A DNA stretch of 64,000 nt from contig CAMWQM010000003.1 of assembly GCA_947176375.1 (NCBI GenBank), positions 86,899 to 150,898 on the forward strand, given 5' to 3'. Source of the DNA: an uncultured Helicobacteraceae bacterium. GTDB lineage: Bacteria > Campylobacterota > Campylobacteria > Campylobacterales > Helicobacteraceae. Positions 49,873 through 58,560 of the stretch are shown here, one piece after another (the stretch's first letter is position 1; each line of letters starts with the position of its first letter). The translations under genes were made by a program, and so were the position numbers. Under the pieces are notes generated by a model. It had not been told where the DNA came from. It saw only the letters and a list, made by a program, of their open reading frames with translations, and made no database searches.

Positions 49873-51459
49873 ATGACACAAATCTTAAGTGATACTTTAC
49901 TTACACCCAAACAAGCGAGTATCTGGGCAAGTGAATATTTAGGGAAAAAGGTAACAAGCAATAACATTATCTATCTCTTAAATTATGGGAAAATTGCTAA
50001 TCACAGCACAGATTTAAAAGAAAATTTGATTAATAAGAATGAACTCAAAGCGTATTATGATAGTGCTATAAAAACACAAAAACATTTAGAATCTCCTCTT
50101 TCTTTTGCGCAATACAAAGAAGCAGAGACGACTAAACATATTCACAGAATCCACCCCTATAAAGGTAAGTTTATCCCTCAACTTGTGGAATATTTTTTAG
50201 ATTCGCACACAGATTCTATCAAGCTAGAATCCTATTTTAAGCCCAATGATATTGTGCTAGACATTTTTGCAGGGAGTGGCACGACTTTATGTGTGGCAAA
50301 TGAGCTAGGAATGAATGCGATTGGGATTGATATTTCAATCTTTAATGCTTTGCTTTGTAATGCTAAGGTTGCTAAATATGATTTAGAAGCCCTTGAATCT
50401 GAACTTCTAAGGCTTACAAACTGCTTAGAAAAACATACAAAGAATCTACAAATTAGCTCTTTTGAATTCGCTTTAAATGACGCTTTGAGCACATTTAATC
50501 AAGCTTATTTTCCTAACAAAACCTTTAAACGTCAAGTTGCCTTAAAACAAATTGATGAAAAAGCCTATGGAGAGGCAAAAGCGCAGGAGTTTTTAAAAAT
50601 TTATAATGATTTAGTGAAGCTTTATTATATCAACCTTAGCACAAAGGCGCAAGGAAGCTTTTTTGAAAAATGGTATGTGGATTCTATAAGGGAGGAGATT
50701 ATTTTACTTAAAAATGAAATTGCAAAAGCCCCCAAAGTTTTACAAGATATTTTATGCATTATCCTAAGTCGCACAGCAAGAAGCACTCGCGCCACGACAC
50801 ACTCGGATTTAGCTACACTTTTAGAACCTATCACAGCAACTTATTATTGCAAAAAACACGGCAGAATCTGCAAACCACTCTTTAGCATTGCAAAATGGTG
50901 GAAAGCCTATGCTAAAGATGCTTTAAAGCGATTGAAAGAATTTGAATCTCTGCGAAGTGAAACGAAGCAACTTTGCTTGAATGCAGATTCTACAAATGTG
51001 GATATTATCGCTGCAGTGCAACAACAAGATAAAGCTTTTGCGCAACTTATCAAATCTCAAAAAATTGCTGGAATCTTTAGCTCCCCGCCTTATGTGGGCT
51101 TAATTGATTACCACGAGCAACACGCTTATGCCTATGATATTTTTGATTTGCCTCGCAAGGATAATTTAGAGATTGGCAAGTTAAGTGAGGGGCAAAGCAA
51201 AAATGCGCAAGAAAAATACACTCAAGGCATAGCACAAGCTTTAAAAAACGCTAAAAGATTTTTAAAAGAGGATTATAATATCTTTTTGGTTGCCAATGAT
51301 AAATTTAATCTCTACCCAAAAATTGCAGAATTAGCGGGAATGCAAATTGTAAAAACCTACAATCGCCCTGTGCTTAATCGTAGCGAAAAAGATAAAAATA
51401 GGTATAATGAGAGTATATTTCATTTACGAGGGAGGAGGTGTGATGTTAAACAAAGATGA
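49873..51459 (+). CDS. DNA methyltransferase with SPPY motif (N4-cytosine type predicted)
   Basis: The 528-residue protein starts with a small helix-turn-helix-like segment (LTPKQASIWASEYLGKKV). The SAM motif LDIFAGSGTTLCVA is at residue 130 and the catalytic SSPPYVGL near 404; a long recognition region lies between them, so the order is I-TRD-IV. SPPY suggests cytosine-N4 methylation but does not prove it. ATG 49873 uses GGGAG of repeat R3. The downstream endonuclease overlaps by 17 bp. Confidence 0.85.
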   Translation: MTQILSDTLLTPKQASIWASEYLGKKVTSNNIIYLLNYGKIANHSTDLKENLINKNELKAYYDSAIKTQKHLESPLSFAQYKEAETTKHIHRIHPYKGKFIPQLVEYFLDSHTDSIKLESYFKPNDIVLDIFAGSGTTLCVANELGMNAIGIDISIFNALLCNAKVAKYDLEALESELLRLTNCLEKHTKNLQISSFEFALNDALSTFNQAYFPNKTFKRQVALKQIDEKAYGEAKAQEFLKIYNDLVKLYYINLSTKAQGSFFEKWYVDSIREEIILLKNEIAKAPKVLQDILCIILSRTARSTRATTHSDLATLLEPITATYYCKKHGRICKPLFSIAKWWKAYAKDALKRLKEFESLRSETKQLCLNADSTNVDIIAAVQQQDKAFAQLIKSQKIAGIFSSPPYVGLIDYHEQHAYAYDIFDLPRKDNLEIGKLSEGQSKNAQEKYTQGIAQALKNAKRFLKEDYNIFLVANDKFNLYPKIAELAGMQIVKTYNRPVLNRSEKDKNRYNESIFHLRGRRCDVKQR

Positions 51460-52195
51460 AATAAAAACCTTGCAAGAAATAGAATCTAAATACTATATGC
51501 AACCTATGATTGTAAAAATCAATGTGGATATTTCTACTAAAACATTAAGTTTTCAAGAAATTTTTAATCATCTCTATGGTTATCTTGTAGATTGCAAAGA
51601 TGAAGTAGAAACTCTCATTCAAAAAAGAATCCAAGAAGGCGAAATTAAAGACGCTTCACAAGCGAGAAAAAGTATCGCTGGAAGTGCGTTTTCAAATCTC
51701 ATTGTCTGGGTGTTTCTTAAAAATAAAGAACAAGGTAGTATCAATCAGAATATTTTTATTACTTCTAAAATTTCCTCTATCCCACAATGGCAAGATTTAT
51801 TTTTGATTAAAGTAGGAGAGGAGACGCAAAAACCCGATGTAGATTTAGTGATTTATAAGCTAGATTCCGCAAACTCTTTACAAAAATGTCTTATTCTTTC
51901 GCTTAAAACTTCTTTACGAGAAAGAGCTGGACAAACTTATAAGTGGAAGCTTTTAATGGAGATTGCTAATGCAGAATCTAGCATTAAAGAAAAATATGAT
52001 ATTTCTTATAATCCTCCCATTTTACCGCTTGTGTGTTTTGCCACTGTGAATTTTTATAATGAAATCAATAATCCTCAACATAGAGGAATGTTCAAATTTT
52101 TTGATTGTGCATTTATTGGCAAAAATATACAAACAGGTGATTTTATAAAACCTCTAAGTCATTTAATTGATTATATCAGCGAGAATTTTCAATGA
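51443..52195 (+). CDS. Type II restriction endonuclease (BsaWI-like, tentative)
   Basis: A 250-residue protein with a PD-(D/E)XK-like site: KPDVDLVIYKL (131-134) and ILSLKTSLRERAGQTYKW (Ser-Leu-Lys, 153-155). The second segment resembles enzymes of the BsaWI family. Start ATG 51443 has a strong GGAGGAGG ribosome binding site inside the 3' end of the partner methyltransferase gene; the frame could begin 36 bp earlier. It overlaps the next methyltransferase by 4 bp, so two systems are directly chained. Confidence 0.7.
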   Translation: MLNKDEIKTLQEIESKYYMQPMIVKINVDISTKTLSFQEIFNHLYGYLVDCKDEVETLIQKRIQEGEIKDASQARKSIAGSAFSNLIVWVFLKNKEQGSINQNIFITSKISSIPQWQDLFLIKVGEETQKPDVDLVIYKLDSANSLQKCLILSLKTSLRERAGQTYKWKLLMEIANAESSIKEKYDISYNPPILPLVCFATVNFYNEINNPQHRGMFKFFDCAFIGKNIQTGDFIKPLSHLIDYISENFQ

Positions 52196-53484
52196 CACTT
52201 TTAGAATCTTTGCATTTAAATCATCAGTTTGCACAAAAGTGTGCGCTTAAAGATTCTAAAAAGCAAGAATATTTAGCAGTTTATAATCCTAAATACGACT
52301 TTTTGGGGCAGTCTTATGCGTCAATGTATCCTAATTTGCATAAATATCCTGCAACAATGCTTCCTCAAATTGGGTTTGAATTGCTTAAGGAGTTTAAAGC
52401 CAAGAAAAGCAATCTTTTAGACCCATTTTGTGGGAGTGGAAGCAGTTTTGTGAGTGGTTTAGAATATGGGATTAAGCATTTTGTGGGTTTTGATTTAAAC
52501 CCTTTGGCAATAATGATTTCAAAGGCGAGAATGACTTATATAGAATCTTCTCATCTTATAAAAGAAAAAGAGAAACTCTTGCGTTGCATAGAATCTAAAA
52601 ATGAATCGCTTTTAGATTTTAATCCTTTAGAAAACATTACAAATCTTGATTTTTGGATAGAAAAAAGTGCGCAGATGGATTTAAAGTTGATTTTTTCGTA
52701 TCTTAAAAATTTAGAGGATAAAAATGTGCGAAATCTCTTTATGCTTAGTTTTAGCGAGACTTTGCGGGAGTGTAGCTATACTCGCAATAATGAGTTTAAA
52801 CTCTTTAGAATGAAAGATTATGAAAATTATAAACCCAATGTATATGCTATTTTTGCCAAAAATATAGAATCTCTTGTAAGGGATTATTTGCAATTTTATC
52901 AACCCAAATTGCGAGAAATCAACCTTAATCTTAGCAATACAAATTTTAAAAATCCAAAGCAAACATTTGATACTTTGCTGACAAGCCCACCTTATGGAGA
53001 TTCTAAAACCACTGTGGCGTATGGGCAGTTTAGCACTTTTATCAATGAGTGGCTAGGCTTTAAGGATGCTAGGAAATTAGATTCTAAGCTCATAGGTGGA
53101 ATCAAGGCTCAAAAGCTTTATGATAGAGGCTTGATAAAAGATTATATTATGGAAATTTCTACAATGGATAAAAAAAGAGCCTTAGAAATCTCAAGTTTTT
53201 ATTTTGATTTGGAATCCAGCATTCAAACCCTCATAGATTCTACAAATCTTGGTGGTAAAGTATTTTTTATCGTAGGTAATCGCAGGGTAAAAAATATAGA
53301 ACTTCCCACCGATAGATTTATTGCCGAAGTTTTTTATAACAATGGCTTTACGCACTTGCAAACCATTAAGCGCAAAATTTCCAACAAATCAATGCCACTT
53401 AAAAATTCTCCTAGCAATAAAGCTGGGATTCTCTCACGCACAATGAATGAAGAATATATTGTGGTATGTAAAAAGAAGGATTAA
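52192..53484 (+). CDS. N4-cytosine-type DNA methyltransferase (partner of TdeIII-like enzyme)
   Basis: The 430-residue protein has SAM motif LLDPFCGSGSSFVSG at 76-90 and catalytic SPPYGDSKTTVAYGQ in the C-terminal half. The N-terminal KYPATMLPQIGFELL is common in m4C/m5C-like enzymes of this layout. It is followed after 4 bp by the TdeIII-like endonuclease, which predicts a GGNCC-like site by association. Its own start overlaps the previous endonuclease (ATGA). Confidence 0.85.
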   Translation: MTLLESLHLNHQFAQKCALKDSKKQEYLAVYNPKYDFLGQSYASMYPNLHKYPATMLPQIGFELLKEFKAKKSNLLDPFCGSGSSFVSGLEYGIKHFVGFDLNPLAIMISKARMTYIESSHLIKEKEKLLRCIESKNESLLDFNPLENITNLDFWIEKSAQMDLKLIFSYLKNLEDKNVRNLFMLSFSETLRECSYTRNNEFKLFRMKDYENYKPNVYAIFAKNIESLVRDYLQFYQPKLREINLNLSNTNFKNPKQTFDTLLTSPPYGDSKTTVAYGQFSTFINEWLGFKDARKLDSKLIGGIKAQKLYDRGLIKDYIMEISTMDKKRALEISSFYFDLESSIQTLIDSTNLGGKVFFIVGNRRVKNIELPTDRFIAEVFYNNGFTHLQTIKRKISNKSMPLKNSPSNKAGILSRTMNEEYIVVCKKKD

Positions 53485-53488
53485 AATA

Positions 53489-54193
53489 ATGCAAAACCTT
53501 AAAAGCAATATCAAAAATCGCCTATTTCAAGCATTGCGCAATAAATTTGAAAACTACAAGCCCGAAACTTCTTCTATGCCCTTTCATACAAGACTTTTAG
53601 GCAAGGATAGAATGGCACTTTATAGCTTTATCCAAAGCCTCAATACTAATTTTGGCACAAGTATCTTTGAGCCTGTGGCTGAAGAATTGGGTTCAAACAA
53701 TTTTGACAATATTGGGCGTCAAATGGCAGTTGCAAATACAATCACCAAAGAAGCACAAAGAGTGATACAAGATATTATGGATTCTTTAGAAAGCGGCAAT
53801 TCTAAGCCTAACAAAAATGAGGAAATCGCTAGAATCTTGGCGGTTTCACAAAGTGGAGAAACAAGCATTATCAAACCTACAAAGGTGGATTTGTTTTTGC
53901 AGAAGGGCAATAATGTGTATTTAATTGATATTAAAACCGCTAAACCAAACAAGGGTGGATTTAAAGAATTTAAACGCACACTTTTAACTTGGGTAGCGTG
54001 TTTTGCGTATAATAATCCACATTGCAATATCCAATCACTTATAGCGATTCCTTACAATCCTTACGTGCCAAAACCTTATGAACGATGGACGATGGCAGGA
54101 ATGCTAGATTTAGATTCTGAAATTAAAGTGGCAGAGGAATTTTGGGATTTTTTGGGTGGCAAGGGGAGTTATGGGCTGATTTTAAGCCTTTGA
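53489..54193 (+). CDS. TdeIII-family type II restriction endonuclease, 3' end frameshifted
   Basis: 234 residues match TdeIII-like enzymes: catalytic Asp134 (TKVDLFLQKG) and Asp147-x-Lys149 (YLIDIKTAKPNKGG), then FKRTLLTWVA, NPYVPKPYERWTM and EFWDFLGGKG. ATG 53489 is preferred to an upstream frame start inside the methyltransferase. The protein stops at TGA 54191, but the +1 frame continues [19 protein letters not shown] to a TGA at 54255-54257. Family members carry this segment (about 22 residues), so one extra base near 54187-54190 truncates the enzyme. The catalytic core is intact; activity is uncertain. Confidence 0.85.
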   Translation: MQNLKSNIKNRLFQALRNKFENYKPETSSMPFHTRLLGKDRMALYSFIQSLNTNFGTSIFEPVAEELGSNNFDNIGRQMAVANTITKEAQRVIQDIMDSLESGNSKPNKNEEIARILAVSQSGETSIIKPTKVDLFLQKGNNVYLIDIKTAKPNKGGFKEFKRTLLTWVACFAYNNPHCNIQSLIAIPYNPYVPKPYERWTMAGMLDLDSEIKVAEEFWDFLGGKGSYGLILSL

Positions 54194-54264
54194 GGAAGTA
54201 GGGCGTGAAATGCGAGAGGAAATTGATGCGTATTTTAAGAAATTTAATCAACATTGAATCTGTG

Positions 54265-54353
54265 AGTAATAGAATCATCAACGAAGTAGAGGGCATTAAC
54301 CGCGTAGTGCAGACAAACACAAGCAAACCACCGGGCACGATTGAGTGGGAGTA
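54265..54353 (+). repeat. guaA 3'-end repeat, copy R4
   Basis: 89 bp: the first 45 are identical to guaA (AGTAATAGAATCATCAACGA through CCGCGT). Then comes the same variant block as R2 (coding [10 protein letters not shown]), then the common end and TAG. The encoded tail is open ([16 protein letters not shown]) but here it is not fused to a gene, because the frameshifted endonuclease ends 8 bp earlier. Confidence 0.95.
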
Positions 54354-54412
54354 GGAAGTATAATATGTTGTGATTTTTGTTATAAAATTAGATAGATTGT
54401 AAAGGGGTGAAA

Positions 54413-55096
54413 ATGAATAAGCAACAAGAAATATTGGAAAAATTAAAAAATTATACAAATTTTTCTCAAAGTGGTAATAATAGTTATAAGGCAAAAAAAG
54501 ATAATGCAACAATTACTATTCATACAAATGGCAATGTGCAGGTTCAGGGTAAAAATAAGGAAAAAATAGAACAAGAAATAAATGAAATATTAGGAAAAGA
54601 AAAAATATGTAAAAATAATAAACAATTATTTATAGTCTATGGGCATGATAAAATAGCTAAAGAACAGCTTGAACATATACTTGAAAAACTTGATATTCAA
54701 ACAAACCAAATTGCTAATAACACAGGTATGACTATTATTGAAGCTTTGGAAAAAGAAATATCTTGTGTTCATGCGGGTATAATTTTGCTTACTCCAGATG
54801 ATATTTCTTTGTCAAAAAAAGATTATGAAGAACACAAAGATAATATTGAGGGTTATATTCACACACGAGCAAGACAAAATGTTATACTTGAAATGGGTAT
54901 GATTATGGCAAAACTAGGCAGAAAAAATACTATTATTCTAAGCAAAGGAGAAGTTGAGATACCATCGGATATAGATGGTATTTTTAGACTTCAATTTAAG
55001 GAAAACCCAACAGAAATATTAAAAAAGTTGGTAGAGAGATTGGAAGAATGTGGCTTTATAATAGATAAAAATAATGTCTTTAAAGCTATGGACTAA
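54413..55096 (+). CDS. TIR-like nucleotide-binding-domain protein, putative defence effector
   Basis: The 227-residue protein contains the CAP12/TIR-like domain (PF10137 type): LFIVYGHD (72-79), GMTIIEALE, LLTPDD (125-130), RARQNVILEMG (152-162) and PSDIDGI (184-190). Such domains act as NAD hydrolases in CBASS-type immunity. The N-terminal 65 residues form a separate small beta-rich domain (ATITIHTNGNVQVQGK) reminiscent of the TBP-like domain of RNase HIII. ATG 54413 has AGGGG 5 nt upstream; a GTG lies 6 bp earlier. It stands between restriction modules without an obvious nucleotide cyclase, so its trigger is unknown. Confidence 0.8.
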   Translation: MNKQQEILEKLKNYTNFSQSGNNSYKAKKDNATITIHTNGNVQVQGKNKEKIEQEINEILGKEKICKNNKQLFIVYGHDKIAKEQLEHILEKLDIQTNQIANNTGMTIIEALEKEISCVHAGIILLTPDDISLSKKDYEEHKDNIEGYIHTRARQNVILEMGMIMAKLGRKNTIILSKGEVEIPSDIDGIFRLQFKENPTEILKKLVERLEECGFIIDKNNVFKAMD

Positions 55097-55122
55097 TACA
55101 GAGTTTATCGTAAGGGAATATT

Positions 55123-56208
55123 ATGTTGCAAGCAACAATACAAAATTTTTCTTACCAAAAAATATGGAGAGAAGACTTAGAAAGTTTCACTTTTGAGAAT
55201 ATTAATACTTTGCCTAGTAAATGTTTGATTAATTTTAAAAATAAAGCCTTAGCTTTAAGTAAGTGGGTTAGCCCCAAACGCACACGCTCATACCCTTATG
55301 TAAGAGTATATGATACTTTTGATAGTGGAGTAAGCAAGGTTGCAACAATCATTCCACTCATCAAAGATGAAGGTATCAATGGGGATATGGATTATTTGCA
55401 ATGGGATACACTTTCATTAATGAGTCTTTTAAATGTTTATGTGATTATAGGATTTTATGATGAAGCACAACCTCATTTAAGTAGGATTGACAAAATTACC
55501 AATCAGCATTTCAATAATGAATATATTTTAGGGCAGCTTACCCAACTTGTTAATTATCATCAATCTGCATTACATTGGAATCTCAATCAGCTAAGCAATA
55601 AAAATCTTACAACACTCGCAAATCTTACAAAAAATGCCTATGCAAATATTTCTCGTTTTTTAAATATTAAACTTCATAATCCCCAAAATATAGATAAATT
55701 TATACAAAAAATTTCACAAAGCAGAGAATCTTTTATGGAGTTTTCAAGGCTTAAGGCGAAACAAGCTCAAAATAGAGAAAGCTTGACTTTACAACCTAAA
55801 GAACATATAGGCATAGGGCAAAAATCAAAAATTGTTATAGAAAACTATTTGGGCGGACAATATTTCTTTACCATTGATGATATTCTTTTTGAAAATGGCA
55901 TATTATATTTATGTGAAAGCAAACATAGCAAAAACGCATTACTACCAAGCAATGAGGATATAAAAGACGGGCTTTTAAAGCTTATGCTTTATAATAATCT
56001 CTCAAAAATTCAAAGTTACGATAGTTTCAAAATTGTTTTGAGATTAACCTCAAGTATTTTGCAAGATAGCATTATTTTACCAAATGAAAATTTAGATTCT
56101 TTTATCAAAAACAATGGTTTTTCAAGCTCTCAAATTACTACCCTAGAAGCTTTAAATATAGAATCCAAGCAGAATCATTTTGAAATTTGGATAAACAATG
56201 AACGCTAG
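55123..56208 (+). CDS. Probable restriction endonuclease paired with Dam-type methyltransferase
   Basis: A 361-residue protein I cannot assign to a named family. The C-terminal third has a PD-(D/E)XK-like pattern: FTIDDILFENGILYLCESKHSK, with Asp and Glu265-x-Lys267. It overlaps the following adenine methyltransferase by 11 bp, which is the main support for a restriction role. AAGGGA precedes ATG 55123. Confidence 0.65.
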   Translation: MLQATIQNFSYQKIWREDLESFTFENINTLPSKCLINFKNKALALSKWVSPKRTRSYPYVRVYDTFDSGVSKVATIIPLIKDEGINGDMDYLQWDTLSLMSLLNVYVIIGFYDEAQPHLSRIDKITNQHFNNEYILGQLTQLVNYHQSALHWNLNQLSNKNLTTLANLTKNAYANISRFLNIKLHNPQNIDKFIQKISQSRESFMEFSRLKAKQAQNRESLTLQPKEHIGIGQKSKIVIENYLGGQYFFTIDDILFENGILYLCESKHSKNALLPSNEDIKDGLLKLMLYNNLSKIQSYDSFKIVLRLTSSILQDSIILPNENLDSFIKNNGFSSSQITTLEALNIESKQNHFEIWINNER

Positions 56209-57088
56209 ATTCTATAAATCACCGCTTCGCTATCCCGGTGGCAAAAGTAGGGCAATTAAAATTTTAAAAGATTATTTTCCGAAAAGTTTTAATGAGTATA
56301 GAGAACCATTTTTTGGTGGTGGGAGTGTAGGGATTTATCTTGCTCAAAATCTTTTACACCGCAAACAAATTCAATTTTTCGCAAATGACTTTAATCAAAA
56401 TGTGTATTGTTTTTGGAATATCCTAAAGACGCAAAATCAAACTTTAATCAATGAAATTCAAAATATTAAAAAATATTATAAAAATGGCAGAAAACTTTAT
56501 GAGATTATCTTAAATCGTAGAAATGAAAATTTAGATGATTTTCAAAGGGCTGTGGATTTTTTTGTGCTCAATCGCATTACTTTTAGTGGCGTAGTTGATT
56601 GTGGTGGATATTCGCAAAAAGCCTTTGAAACTCGCTTTACACAAAGCTCTATTGAGAGGCTTAAAAATATGGATACAATCTTGCAAAATTTTATTTTTAG
56701 CAATGAAAGTTATGAGAATCTTTTACAAAAAGAGGGCAAAGATGTCTTTATCTTTTTAGACCCACCTTATTATTCTACCACAAAATCAAAGCTCTATGGT
56801 AAAAAGGGGGATTTGCATACAGGTTTTAATCATCAAAAGCTTTGTGAGAATCTCAAAAACGCAAAACACAAATTTTTACTCACTTATGATGATAGTGAGT
56901 TAGTGCGAGAACTTTATAAGGATTTTTATGTATGTGAATACTCTTTGCAATATGGAATGAATAATTATAAACAAACACAAGCAGCAAAAGGAGCGGAACT
57001 TTTAATTAGTAATTTTGAAATAAAAAATAGTATAAAGTATTTTCATTTTGAGTCTTTAACTAATGTAAATAGCAAATTAACCTGCTAG
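56198..57088 (+). CDS. D12-class (Dam-like) N6-adenine DNA methyltransferase
   Basis: An alpha-class enzyme of 296 residues. The N-terminal SAM motifs are SPLRYPGGKSRA and YREPFFGGGSVGIYLA, and the catalytic DPPYYS is at 188. VLNRITFSGVVDCGGY is typical of the D12 class. It is paired with the overlapping endonuclease gene. The recognition site is unknown and need not be GATC, since a GATC-type pair is already present upstream. Confidence 0.88.
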   Translation: MNARFYKSPLRYPGGKSRAIKILKDYFPKSFNEYREPFFGGGSVGIYLAQNLLHRKQIQFFANDFNQNVYCFWNILKTQNQTLINEIQNIKKYYKNGRKLYEIILNRRNENLDDFQRAVDFFVLNRITFSGVVDCGGYSQKAFETRFTQSSIERLKNMDTILQNFIFSNESYENLLQKEGKDVFIFLDPPYYSTTKSKLYGKKGDLHTGFNHQKLCENLKNAKHKFLLTYDDSELVRELYKDFYVCEYSLQYGMNNYKQTQAAKGAELLISNFEIKNSIKYFHFESLTNVNSKLTC

Positions 57089-57108
57089 ATTAGGGCAAGA
57101 GGAAACAA

Positions 57109-58215
57109 ATGACTATCCAAACACATTTAAATAAAATCCAAACGATTAATCAAGGCAGTTTTTATACACCTGATTTTGTTGTGAAAATCACACATTCAAT
57201 GCTTACAAATCACATTAAAAATACTAAAGATTACATCTTGCTTGATAGCTCTTGTGGTTATGGGAGTTTTTTAAATTTAGAGGGTTTTAAGCAAAATATT
57301 GGCGTAGATATTGATAAACAAGCCTTGCAAAAGGCTCAAAAAATTTTTAAAGATTATGCCATTGCACCTTTATTCCTCCATACAAACTCCTTGCAAAATG
57401 TCTCAAGAGAAAAGTTTAATATTTTAGAATCTTCTAAACTCATTATCGTAGGCAATCCACCTTATAATGATAAAACCTCTATCGTGCAAAATTGTCTTAA
57501 AAATGTTGATTCTACTCCTGTGGATTCTCATCTTAAAGCGCGAGATATAGGCATTAGCTTTTTACGCTCATTTGATATATTAAAAGCTGATTATATCTGT
57601 GTGCTTCACCCGCTTTCTTATTTGATTAAAGAATCAAACTTTAAATCCTTGAAAAACTTTACTAAACACTATCGCCTATTGGATTCTACAATTATTAGCT
57701 CACAAATCTTTTGCCCTAAATCTTTGGGATTTTTTCCTATTGTTATTGCCTTGTATGAAAGAGACAATCAAGGAATGGATTTTGATTTTATTTGTAATTT
57801 TTCTTTTAAAACTCGTGAGGGCAAATCTTTTAGGCTCAATGATTTTGATTTTGTAGCAAAATATATTGATAAATATCCAAATAAAAAGCGTGTGAATTCA
57901 AGGCACAAAGTGGCAATGTTTTATACTCTGCGCGATATTAATGCCCTCCGCCGCTCTAAAACATTTATAAGCAAAAATACTGCAAACGCGGTGTATGTTA
58001 CACAAGATAAATATAGCCTTTATTGTTATGTTGATGTGTTTAAACAAATCATTAAGCATATTCCGTATTATCTAGGAAATTGTGATATTTTGATAGATTT
58101 TAAGAAATTTCAAGCCTTAGAATCTGCATTTATCAAAGCAAGTGAGAGTAAGAATCTAAGTGAGGATATAATGCAGTATTTTAAAGATTTGCTAGGGGAG
58201 CATTATGAGGATTGA
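57109..58215 (+). CDS. Gamma-class N6-adenine DNA methyltransferase, endonuclease partner lost
   Basis: The 368-residue protein has the N-terminal QGSFYTPDFVV, motif I DSSCGYGSF (46-54) and motif IV GNPPYNDKTS (116). It looks complete. A partner endonuclease should overlap its 3' end, as in neighbouring systems; instead only a 21-codon stub is there (58205-58270). It is probably now a solitary methyltransferase. Confidence 0.85.
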   Translation: MTIQTHLNKIQTINQGSFYTPDFVVKITHSMLTNHIKNTKDYILLDSSCGYGSFLNLEGFKQNIGVDIDKQALQKAQKIFKDYAIAPLFLHTNSLQNVSREKFNILESSKLIIVGNPPYNDKTSIVQNCLKNVDSTPVDSHLKARDIGISFLRSFDILKADYICVLHPLSYLIKESNFKSLKNFTKHYRLLDSTIISSQIFCPKSLGFFPIVIALYERDNQGMDFDFICNFSFKTREGKSFRLNDFDFVAKYIDKYPNKKRVNSRHKVAMFYTLRDINALRRSKTFISKNTANAVYVTQDKYSLYCYVDVFKQIIKHIPYYLGNCDILIDFKKFQALESAFIKASESKNLSEDIMQYFKDLLGEHYED

Positions 58216-58270
58216 AAGGCTAGAAAAATGGCAAAATTTGTCCAAATTAAAATTAATAATGTTAGAATAA
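58205..58270 (+). pseudogene. Truncated 5' stub, probably of the lost endonuclease
   Basis: ATG 58205 overlaps the methyltransferase stop by 11 bp, as in neighbouring methylase/endonuclease pairs, and reads MRIERLEKWQNLSKLKLIML before a stop. The position and start resemble a restriction gene whose remainder was deleted. Family not recognisable from 21 residues. Confidence 0.4.
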
Positions 58271-58299
58271 TGAACAAAATTCAATGAAGGAGTTTTATT

Positions 58300-58533
58300 G
58301 TGTATAGTGTTAAACTTAATCAAGAAGCAATAGATAATCTATCTAAATCTGTAAATGGAGAAGGTGGAAATCAAAACTTACTGCGAAAATTACAGGGACA
58401 ATATGATAAAGAATCACAAACTTTAGAATATGATAATGATGATTTAGAAAAAATAGAAAGATACAGCGAAGAATATGGCAAGGGTGGTTTTCAAAATAGA
58501 TTTAAATCTATTCTATCTTGCATAGGTAAATAG
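58300..58533 (+). CDS. Small acidic protein of unknown function (77 aa)
   Basis: GTG 58300 with GAAGGAG 7 nt upstream, a good start. The sequence is charged and helical (LLRKLQGQYDKESQTLEYD, DDLEKIERYSEEYGKGGFQ). I do not recognise a function. It lies between an orphan methyltransferase and the next restriction pair and could be a control, antitoxin-like or accessory protein; this is only context. Confidence 0.6.
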   Translation: MYSVKLNQEAIDNLSKSVNGEGGNQNLLRKLQGQYDKESQTLEYDNDDLEKIERYSEEYGKGGFQNRFKSILSCIGK

Positions 58534-58560
58534 TTAAAAGAAAACAACTAAGAAGTGAGA

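Noticed and set aside
46143..54353. The four guaA tails could be an assembly artefact from collapsed or chimeric repeats.
   Set aside because: The copies differ in length and sequence, each is joined to a different gene in a sensible frame, and the flanking cassettes are unique.
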